Of a DNA stretch of 64,000 nucleotides, positions 27,702-33,762 are shown piece by piece. The number at the start of each line of letters is the position of its first letter. Position 1 is the stretch's first letter. A program made the translations under genes and the position numbers. The notes below the pieces were generated by a model. The model worked only from the letters and a program-made list of their open reading frames with translations. It ran no database searches and was not told the DNA's origin. Source of the stretch: Arthrobacter sulfonylureivorans (GTDB lineage Bacteria; Actinomycetota; Actinomycetes; Actinomycetales; Micrococcaceae); NCBI GenBank assembly GCA_004000035.1, contig RJAE01000005.1:1-64000 (forward strand). Direction: 5' to 3'.

Positions 27702-27941
27702 ATGGTGGCTCCAGTACAGTCTCTGCTGCAGCGGTGCGGAGGGCGGTTCCGGGCCTTGCTCAACCGCCCGGCCCTCGGAATTCACCCCGGGCCGGATCTT
27801 CCACCCACGGACCCGTATCAAACGCTGCTCACCAGCCTGCGTTCCGCCTACCCCGGAGCGCGCCTCAGCATGTCCGGCAACGGCAACGTTCGGGTGGAGT
27901 TGCCCGGCGGAGACGTGCTGCGCTTCTACGTCAAAGGTTAG
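27702..27941 (+). CDS. small hypothetical protein
   Basis: A possible 79-residue protein. The C-terminal half (GARLSMSGNGNVRVELPGGD, then VLRFYVKG) looks like a compact beta-rich fold with believable codon use. The N-terminus is less convincing and lacks a good ribosome-binding site. It lies alone between tetR and fprA. No family is recognised. Confidence 0.4.
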   Translation: MVAPVQSLLQRCGGRFRALLNRPALGIHPGPDLPPTDPYQTLLTSLRSAYPGARLSMSGNGNVRVELPGGDVLRFYVKG

Positions 27942-28000
27942 GCACCCACGGCCGGTGGCGCGGCCGGCCCGCAGGTTTCCCGACGGCCCGGCCGCCGATG

Positions 28001-29431
28001 TCAGCGGTGCGCAATCTTGATCATGTCTTCGCGCGGCACCACCTTGACTCGCTCGCGCTCGACGGCGGGAGCACCGCCGTCGTCGTTGTTGTCCGCAACG
28101 AAGGAAGCGCCGAGCTCCCGCTCATGGGCGTCCAGCTTCAGCCAGCCTTCCCAGGTGGTGTAGGCGACGCCGCGCTCTTCGAGCAGCTTGATGATGGCGT
28201 CCTCGTCCGGCTCGTCGGCGGCCGGCAGGTCCAGCCGGTCCTCGAGCAGGAAGCCGATGGTCTCCAGCGCGTCGCCCTTGGTGTGGCCGATCAGGCCGAC
28301 GGGCCCGCGTTTGATCCAGCCCGTGGCGTAGATGCCGGGGACGGGGTTTCCGCCCTCGTCAATCACGCGCCCGCCTTCGTTGGGGATCACGCCGCGGCGG
28401 GCATCGTAGCCGACCTCGGGCAGCTCGGAGCCGAAGTAGCCGATGGCCCGGTAGACCGCTTGGACCGGGTATTCGACGATTTCGCCAGTGCCGCGGACGT
28501 TGCCGGTGCCGTCCAACTCGTTGCGCTCGAATTTGATCGCCGCAACATGGCCGGCGCCGTCCCCGGTGCCCTCCACGATCTCCAGCGGCGTGTGCAGGAA
28601 GTGAAGGTGCAGCCGGCGGGAAGCACCGGTGTCCTGTTCCTCCACCAGCCAGTTAGTGAGCGTGTTGACCATGGTCTTGGTCTGATTGTTGGTGCGGATG
28701 GCCTCGTCGGAGCCCTCGTCGAAGTCGAAGTCCTCCGGGTAGAGCACAATGTCCACGTCGCGGGAATGCGAGAGTTCGCGCAGTTCCAGCGGGGTGAACT
28801 TCACCTGGGCCGGGCCGCGCCGGCCGAAAATGTGCACGTCGGTGACCGGCGAGCTCTTCAGGCCCCGGTAGACGTTGTCCGGGATCTCGGTGCTGAGCAG
28901 GTCGTCGGCGTGCTTGGACAGGATGCGGGCCACGTCCAGGGCAACATTGCCATTGCCGATGACCGCGATCTCCTTGGCCTCCAGCGGCCACTCCCGCGGC
29001 ACATCCGGGTGGCCGTCGTACCAGGACACGAACTCGGCAGCGCCGTAGGATCCGTCAAGCTCAACGCCCGGAATGTCCAGGGCCGCGTCCATGATGGCGC
29101 CGGTGGCGAAGATGACGGCGTCATAGAAGTGCCGGAAGTCGCTGAGCGTCAGGTCGTGGCCGTAGTCGACGTTGCCCAGGAAACGGATGTCGCCGCGGTC
29201 CAGCACCTTGTGCAGCGCGTTGACGATGCCCTTGATCCGCGGATGGTCCGGTGCCACGCCGTAGCGGATCAGGCCATACGGGGCGGGATAGCGGTCGAAG
29301 AGGTCGATGCTGACCTCGAAGTCCCGCTCCGCCTTGGTGAGGATGTCAGCGGCGTAGACGCCGGCTGGTCCGGCGCCGATGATAGCCACCCTGAGGGGAC
29401 GCTGGGTGATGGCCTCGGCAGAGTTAGACAC
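28001..29431 (-). CDS. fprA: ferredoxin/flavodoxin-NADP+ reductase, FprA (adrenodoxin reductase-like)
   Basis: A 476-residue FAD enzyme that moves electrons between NADPH and ferredoxin. The FAD loop is VAIIGAGPAGVYAADIL at the N-terminus, followed by FDRYPAPYGLIRYGVAPDHP, the signature of adrenodoxin-reductase-like proteins. The NADP loop is EIAVIGNGNVALDVARIL, and the late GIYATGWIKRGPVGLIGHTK is the conserved C-terminal FAD contact. The start is GTG 29431, with AAGGA six bases upstream. It is close in length to mycobacterial FprA and stands alone. The partner ferredoxin is not in the window. Confidence 0.93.
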   Translation of the reverse strand: MSNSAEAITQRPLRVAIIGAGPAGVYAADILTKAERDFEVSIDLFDRYPAPYGLIRYGVAPDHPRIKGIVNALHKVLDRGDIRFLGNVDYGHDLTLSDFRHFYDAVIFATGAIMDAALDIPGVELDGSYGAAEFVSWYDGHPDVPREWPLEAKEIAVIGNGNVALDVARILSKHADDLLSTEIPDNVYRGLKSSPVTDVHIFGRRGPAQVKFTPLELRELSHSRDVDIVLYPEDFDFDEGSDEAIRTNNQTKTMVNTLTNWLVEEQDTGASRRLHLHFLHTPLEIVEGTGDGAGHVAAIKFERNELDGTGNVRGTGEIVEYPVQAVYRAIGYFGSELPEVGYDARRGVIPNEGGRVIDEGGNPVPGIYATGWIKRGPVGLIGHTKGDALETIGFLLEDRLDLPAADEPDEDAIIKLLEERGVAYTTWEGWLKLDAHERELGASFVADNNDDGGAPAVERERVKVVPREDMIKIAHR

Positions 29432-29550
29432 GGGCAGTCCTTCTTCTTGTGGAATCCTCCTGCGCAATAGCGCACAGTTTCCTATTCTAAATGCCCTCGG
29501 GTTTGGCCGCCTAACAGTGTGCCGGGCGTCTCATCTGGCACAGTGAGTGC

Positions 29551-30453
29551 TCAGCGGCCGGACCCCGGCAGGCCTGCCAATCGGTTCTGCACGAACTGCA
29601 GATCCTGCACGTCGTCCTCGGCAGCAATGGTCCGGTACACCCCTGCATCGGTCTTATCCAACTGCAGACCCTCGGCGAAATCGGCGTTGTGACCGGTGTA
29701 GGAGAGCCTGAAGAGGCGCCGGTCGCCATCCATGGCGGTATCGAGGACCCGGAAAGGAAGCCCGTTGAAGGTGCAGGAGACGTTCAGTTCGTAGAGGTCA
29801 GTGACGTCCGCCAGCGGAACCTTCGCCCGCCAGACTCCCCGCGGGGTCTTCTCGAAACCCGACACGTCCGCCGGGGGCTCCCCGGCCGACGCGAGCACCG
29901 CGGTGTTGCCGTCGTCGACCACGTCCACAACGAACTCTGCCCCGCGCCAGGTGGCCCGCCAGCCCAACACCGACGACGGCGGTACGGGCTTCGGCTCCAC
30001 CCTCGCCTCATCGGCGACCACCGCCCAGCCGCGGGCTACATCGACATAGACCGCGAGGAGATCCTCCGAGCCGTTTCGGCCGATGCGCCAGAGTTCCGCG
30101 CCGGCTGGCAGCCGCACTTCGTCGAGATAGAACAGCGGGGCTTGGCCACCGTCCCAGGACGTGAATCCCGTTCCGGTGAACGGCTCGCGGTCCACAAACT
30201 CCGGCGCCAGCGCGTCGTGCAGGTAGTTGCCGACCGGGGACTGGAACCGGACCACGTCGATGGTTTCCGAATTCCGCTGCCACGGAGACCCGGAAAACCC
30301 CAGTCCGTGGGCGTCGAACAGCTGTTCCGGGGTTCGCACCCCCACGACGTCCGCCGCCCGCAGCAGGTAGCCGGCGACCGTGTCCGCGGAGTTGGCCAGA
30401 TAGCTGCTGCTCTGGGCCGGGCTCACGGCCTTCTGCAGAATCGTACGGGTCAT
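29551..30453 (-). CDS. orphan toxin-module protein: T7SS effector C-terminal module fused to an immunity-like domain
   Basis: A 300-residue protein, last in the leftward effector arm, overlapping imm6 by ATGA. Residues 23-146 (ADTVAGYLLRAADVVGVRTP, FTGTGFTSWDGG at 93-103, AGAELWRIGRNG at 117-128, then VYVDVARGW) repeat the order of motifs found at the very C-terminus of the 936-residue protein upstream. Residues 155-300 form a second domain with WRATWRGAEFVVDV, AKVPLADVTDLYEL and DAGVYRTI followed by DDVQDLQFVQNRL. The same three landmarks occur, more weakly, in the six small paralogues next door. No N-terminal secretion domain is present, so it looks like a displaced toxin cassette. Neither domain matches a family I can name, and activity is unknown. 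Confidence 0.75.
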   Translation of the reverse strand: MTRTILQKAVSPAQSSSYLANSADTVAGYLLRAADVVGVRTPEQLFDAHGLGFSGSPWQRNSETIDVVRFQSPVGNYLHDALAPEFVDREPFTGTGFTSWDGGQAPLFYLDEVRLPAGAELWRIGRNGSEDLLAVYVDVARGWAVVADEARVEPKPVPPSSVLGWRATWRGAEFVVDVVDDGNTAVLASAGEPPADVSGFEKTPRGVWRAKVPLADVTDLYELNVSCTFNGLPFRVLDTAMDGDRRLFRLSYTGHNADFAEGLQLDKTDAGVYRTIAAEDDVQDLQFVQNRLAGLPGSGR

Positions 30454-30935
30454 GCTGCTTGCTCCGATCTTGATGACGCTGTGTGCACCCGTTCGGTGCG
30501 CTCGATGTTCAGGTCGCGCAGGGCATGGGGCTCGACCCAGCCGAACACGAAGGCATTCTCATAGGGTTCGAACCCAAACTGATCGATAAACCGCCGGATC
30601 GTTTCAGAGGCCATCTGCTCGGCAGTCTGGACAGCAAGGCGCTCCCCGTCGTCCTCGGCAATCACCAGCACTTGGTGCTGATCAAGCATGGCCGTGGCTT
30701 TGATGGAATGAACATCCGAGACTTCACCGGCGTCGACATCTTTCCGAAAGTGGAGCGGAGTCCGCGCAAACCGGTTGGGATAGACCATTTGCTTCCAGTC
30801 CGGCTCCGGCTGCTCACCGCCGTCCCGGATAAGGGTGAGTTTGCCGTTGTAAGGAGCAGAACCGTCCAGTTCCCATTCGCGCCCCTGCCAGGTCCCATAG
30901 GTACCTGTCAGTTTCGTACCGTCACTCATCCACAC
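30450..30935 (-). CDS. immunity-like paralogue 6 (type A2)
   Basis: 161 residues, start GTG 30935 after GGGG. It has the family landmarks GTYGTWQGREWEL, LIRDGGEQPEPDW, YPNRFARTPLHFRKDVDAGE, VSDVHSIKATAMLD, EDDGERLAVQT and YENAFVFGWVEPHALRDLNI. Closest in pattern to paralogue 3 (shared YGTWQG-EWEL and DGGEQP). It is acidic, with no signal peptide or membrane helix, so it is cytoplasmic, as an immunity protein would be. It overlaps the orphan toxin-module gene by four bases. Function as antitoxin or immunity factor is inferred from its place behind the T7SS effector. Confidence 0.75.
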   Translation of the reverse strand: MWMSDGTKLTGTYGTWQGREWELDGSAPYNGKLTLIRDGGEQPEPDWKQMVYPNRFARTPLHFRKDVDAGEVSDVHSIKATAMLDQHQVLVIAEDDGERLAVQTAEQMASETIRRFIDQFGFEPYENAFVFGWVEPHALRDLNIERTERVHTASSRSEQAA

Positions 30936-30977
30936 GTGCTACCCCCTGCTGGCCGCTGCCCGGGCAGGTAGTTGCGG

Positions 30978-31024
30978 CCCGAGACTGGGCTCGCTGCCCT
31001 CTGCAGGATCGTCCGGGTCATGCT
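30978..31024 (-). pseudogene. relic of an orphan toxin-module gene start (between paralogues 5 and 6)
   Basis: On the minus strand GCATGACCCGGACGATCCTG and the following CAGAGGGCAGCGAGCCC match the first 14 codons of the orphan gene at 30453 almost base for base; the encoded MTRTILQRAASP corresponds to MTRTILQKAVSP. The frame stops after about 30 codons. It starts with the same ATGA overlap on the stop of paralogue 5 as the intact orphan has on paralogue 6. Confidence 0.75.
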
Positions 31025-31500
31025 GTCAGCTCCACTCGTTCCGATTTGAAATCCGTCAGCGCATGCTCTGGAATCCAGCCGAAGACCCAACTGCGGTCAT
31101 ATTCTTCGAAGCTATATTCCCGGACGAGCGCATCCCAATGGATGCGGGATTCGCTCGGCATGGTCTCAACGGCCAACCGCCCTTCTTGGTCCTGCGCGAT
31201 GATGCGCACATGGGCCTGGATGTCGTGACCCGTGCTGTCGGTGAGCGGAACAGATCCGGTAGCGGCGATCTCATGGAGATCGGATACCTCTGATTCGGGA
31301 ACCTTCAGATAGTGCCGGGTAGGCGTCCGGCCAAACCGATTCGGAAACTCCAGTTTGGACCATTCCGGCGAAGGCTTCTCGCCGCCATCCTGAATGATCG
31401 TCAGCCTCCCCTGGTAGGGGGTGCGCCGCTGGATCTCCACCACCTGCCCGTTCCACGTTCCGTAGATCCCGTCCAACGGAGTTCCATCGCGAAGCCACAT
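31018..31500 (-). CDS. immunity-like paralogue 5 (type B)
   Basis: 160 residues from ATG 31500, seven bases after AGGG; a GTG two codons earlier is too close to it. Type B landmarks: DGIYGTWNGQVVEI, LTIIQDGGEKPSPEW, FPNRFGRTPTRHYLKVPESE, VSDLHEIAATGSVPLTDSTG, HDIQAHVRIIAQDQEGRLAV, EEYDRSWVFGWIPEHALTDF. It has the extra TDSTGHDIQ insertion that only paralogue 2 shares, so 2 and 5 are sister copies. Cytoplasmic, no signals. G+C is visibly low (I count 33 and 31 of 60 in the lines at 31021 and 31081). Confidence 0.75.
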   Translation of the reverse strand: MWLRDGTPLDGIYGTWNGQVVEIQRRTPYQGRLTIIQDGGEKPSPEWSKLEFPNRFGRTPTRHYLKVPESEVSDLHEIAATGSVPLTDSTGHDIQAHVRIIAQDQEGRLAVETMPSESRIHWDALVREYSFEEYDRSWVFGWIPEHALTDFKSERVELTA

Positions 31501-31564
31501 GTTCACACCCTAATCCAATGATCTCCGTCGAATATCCCGCCCAGAACCTCTCGTCTCCACGGCC

Positions 31565-31610
31565 CAAGGCCGGGCTCACTCCCTCTGCAGGATGGCCCCG
31601 GTGATGCTGC
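31565..31610 (-). pseudogene. relic of an orphan toxin-module gene start (behind paralogue 4)
   Basis: On the minus strand GCATCACCGGGGCCATCCTG, then CAGAGGGAGTGAGCCCGGCC, aligns with the start of the orphan gene (MTRTILQKAVSPA). The ATG has become ATC and a TGA interrupts the frame after the LQRE codons. It is a second decayed copy of the same gene start, now read as the last codons of the frameshifted paralogue 4. Confidence 0.65.
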
Positions 31611-32184
31611 CAATTCCACTTGCGTCACCTTTATGCCTGTCACCGTTCCAACCCGGCTCCGGCGCGCCAGACTCTGCCTGACGGGCCGGCGCCAACGCAG
31701 GATCGATTGGACGCCCCTGCGACGGGAAAACGTCCATCACGCTCTGCGCGTTCAATGGTGATCTCGACAAGAGCGTGCCGCGGAACCATCCGAAAACAAA
31801 GGCGTTCTCATAGCGCTCGAATCCGAACTCCTGCACGAACCCGTCCATGAAGTTCGGTGCGGCCTGTCCGTAAGTCTGCACGGCGAGGCGACCTTCGTGG
31901 TCCTCCGCCAGCAGCTCGACCGACACGCGGTCCAGCTTGGCCCTGGCACGAATGGAATGTAAGTCCGACACTTCGTTCGCGTCCACGATGCGTCGGAAGT
32001 GAACCGGGGTGCGGGCAAACCGGTTTGGAAAATGCTGCTCAGCCCACTCCTGCCCCGGGCTGTCGCCCCCATCCTGAATCAGGACGAGCTTCCCCCTGAG
32101 CGGGCGGGTGCTGTCCAATTCGAACGCCTCGTCGCGCCACGTGCCGTACGAGCCGGAGAGCTTGGTTCCGTTACTCATCCACAT
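31576..32184 (-). CDS. immunity-like paralogue 4 (type A1), frameshifted near its 3' end
   Basis: Residues 1-125 or so match paralogue 1 very closely (KLSGSYGTW, STRPLRGKLVLIQDGGDSPG, EQHFPNRFARTPVHFRRIVD, LLAEDHEGRLAVQT, FERYENAFVFGW). At 31783-31789 the plus strand reads GGAACCATCC where paralogue 1 has GGAACCCATCC: one base is missing. The frame then leaves the conserved VPRHALVEITIERTE and continues through about 80 unrelated residues into a relic of the orphan gene start. Reinserting the base restores the family C-terminus. I start at ATG 32184 (MWMSNG, as in the paralogues); another ATG lies four codons upstream. Probably non-functional or altered. Confidence 0.7.
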   Translation of the reverse strand: MWMSNGTKLSGSYGTWRDEAFELDSTRPLRGKLVLIQDGGDSPGQEWAEQHFPNRFARTPVHFRRIVDANEVSDLHSIRARAKLDRVSVELLAEDHEGRLAVQTYGQAAPNFMDGFVQEFGFERYENAFVFGWFRGTLLSRSPLNAQSVMDVFPSQGRPIDPALAPARQAESGAPEPGWNGDRHKGDASGIGSITGAILQRE

Positions 32185-32257
32185 ACAGCGCACCATGCCC
32201 CTACTGTTTCGCGCCTCGACCTTGATATGAGTGGACGCTCAGGGTGTCGAGCAGGAT

Positions 32258-32713
32258 TCATTCTGATATCTCGGTGCGTTCGATAGAGATGTCGACGAGG
32301 GCATGCGATGGGACCCATCCGAAAACGAACGCGTTCTCGTAGCGCTCGAACTCGAATTCCTCCATGAGCCTATCCATGAAGTTCGGCGGTACCGTACCCA
32401 ACGTTTGAACGGCAAGTCGTCCCTCGCCGTCCTCCGCCAGAAGCTCCACGGCGACGCTATCCAGCCTGGCCGTCGCCCGAACGGAATGGACGTCGGAGAC
32501 AGAAGCTGCGTCGACATCCTTGTAGAAACGGACTGGTGTCCGGGCGAACCTGTTGGGAAAATCCAGCCGCTCCCAGTCCTGTCCTGGCTGTTCTCCACCA
32601 TCTTGAACCAGAGTCAGGTACCCGCGATCACTAGCAGAACTCCACAGCTCCCATTCGTGTCCCTGCCACGTCCCGTAGGTACCACTCAGTTTCGAGCCGT
32701 TGGTGCGCCACAT
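32258..32713 (-). CDS. immunity-like paralogue 3 (type A2)
   Basis: 151 residues, start ATG 32713. Landmarks: SGTYGTWQGHEWELWSS, LTLVQDGGEQPGQDW, LDFPNRFARTPVRFYKDVDA, VSDVHSVRATARLD, VELLAEDGEGRLAVQT, FERYENAFVFGWVPSHALVD, ISIERTE. Pattern-wise it is the partner of paralogue 6. Cytoplasmic and acidic. The ribosome-binding site is weak, and the gap to paralogue 2 holds a possible decayed copy of the orphan start (MTSTVLVQG against MTRTILQKA). Role inferred from context only. Confidence 0.75.
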   Translation of the reverse strand: MWRTNGSKLSGTYGTWQGHEWELWSSASDRGYLTLVQDGGEQPGQDWERLDFPNRFARTPVRFYKDVDAASVSDVHSVRATARLDSVAVELLAEDGEGRLAVQTLGTVPPNFMDRLMEEFEFERYENAFVFGWVPSHALVDISIERTEISE

Positions 32714-32771
32714 ATTCCGATTTCCACTCCAGTCGTCCTCTGGGGCATGCCCTGAACCAGGACCGTCGAAG

Positions 32772-33254
32772 TCATGACGATCGTTCTATTCGTTCGACTT
32801 TGATGTCTGTCAGCGCATTCCGGGGAACCCACCCGAAGACCCACGAACGGTCGTACTCTTCGAATCCGTATTCCCGGATCAGCGCATCCCAATGGTGACG
32901 CGGTTCATGGGGTTCTGTCTCGACCGCTAGGCGGCCCTGATCGTCCTGCGCGATGACGCGCACGTATACCTGGATATCGTGGCCAGTTGAGTCGTGCAGC
33001 GGGACGTAGCCCGTGGTCAGGATCTCGTGTACATCGGAGACTTCGGCTTCCGGAACGCGGAAACGATAGCGCACGGGAGTGCGAGCGAACCTGTTCGGAA
33101 AGGTGTCCCGCTTCCATTCGGGCCCGGGCTGGTCTCCCCCATCCTGAATAAGGGTGCAGCCGCCTTTGGATGAGACCGGTGAGCGCAGTTCCAGTTCACG
33201 GTTCCGCCACGTACCGTAATAGCCAGTCAGTTTCGTTCCATCCTGCATCCACAT
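32772..33254 (-). CDS. immunity-like paralogue 2 (type B)
   Basis: 160 residues from ATG 33254, with AAAGGG eight bases upstream. Landmarks: TGYYGTWRNRELEL, CTLIQDGGDQPGPEW, FPNRFARTPVRYRFRVPEAE, VSDVHEILTTGYVPLHDSTG, HDIQVYVRVIAQDDQGRLAV, EEYDRSWVFGWVPRNALTDI. Shares the DSTGHDIQ insertion with paralogue 5. No signal peptide or membrane segment. It follows paralogue 1 by 49 bases in the same direction, as part of a long leftward transcript from the effector gene. Confidence 0.75.
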   Translation of the reverse strand: MWMQDGTKLTGYYGTWRNRELELRSPVSSKGGCTLIQDGGDQPGPEWKRDTFPNRFARTPVRYRFRVPEAEVSDVHEILTTGYVPLHDSTGHDIQVYVRVIAQDDQGRLAVETEPHEPRHHWDALIREYGFEEYDRSWVFGWVPRNALTDIKVERIERSS

Positions 33255-33303
33255 GGCCTAGACCCTTTCCCGGCCTCCCGCGCCTCGGATGGATGGCGGG
33301 ACG

Positions 33304-33759
33304 TCATTTGTCCCGCTCAGTGCGTTCAATGGTGATTTCAACGAGAGCGTGCCGCGGAACCCATCCGAAAACAAAGGCGTTCTCGTAGCGCTCGAATCCG
33401 AACTCCTCCACGAACTTGTCCGTGAAGTTCGGTGCGGCCTGTCCGAAAGTCTGCACGGCGAGGCGACCTTCGTGGTCCTCCGCCAGCAGTTCAACCGACA
33501 CACGGTCCAGCTTTGCCGTGGCACGAATGGAATGAACATCCGAAACCTCGTTCGCGTCCACGATGCGTCTGAAGTGAACCGGGGTGCGCGCAAATCGATT
33601 CGGAAAATGCTGTTCAGTCCACTCCGGCCCCGGGCTGTCGCCCCCATCCTGAATCAGGACGAGCTTCCCCCTGAGCGGCCGGGTGCTGTCCAGTTCGAGC
33701 TCTTCACCCCGCCACGTGCCGTACGATCCTGAAAGCTTGGTTCCGTCACTCATCCACAT
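33304..33759 (-). CDS. immunity-like paralogue 1 (type A1), directly behind the T7SS effector
   Basis: 151 residues, start ATG 33759 just three bases after the effector stop; the effector's last codons (AGGGTC) double as the ribosome-binding site, so the two are tightly coupled. Landmarks: SGSYGTWRGEELEL, PLRGKLVLIQDGGDSPGPEW, EQHFPNRFARTPVHFRRIVD, VSDVHSIRATAKLD, LLAEDHEGRLAVQT, FERYENAFVFGWVPRHALVE, ITIERTER. Coupling to a secreted toxin-like protein, small size, acidity and absence of export signals are the standard features of a cognate immunity protein; the activity itself is inferred. Paralogue 4 is a near-copy with a frameshift. Confidence 0.8.
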   Translation of the reverse strand: MWMSDGTKLSGSYGTWRGEELELDSTRPLRGKLVLIQDGGDSPGPEWTEQHFPNRFARTPVHFRRIVDANEVSDVHSIRATAKLDRVSVELLAEDHEGRLAVQTFGQAAPNFTDKFVEEFGFERYENAFVFGWVPRHALVEITIERTERDK

Positions 33760-33762
33760 TTG

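Noticed and set aside
27518-27821. Overlapping minus-strand frames between tetR and fprA
   Set aside because: Arg/Pro/Ser-rich with no ribosome-binding site or recognisable pattern; they overlap the more plausible small plus-strand gene.
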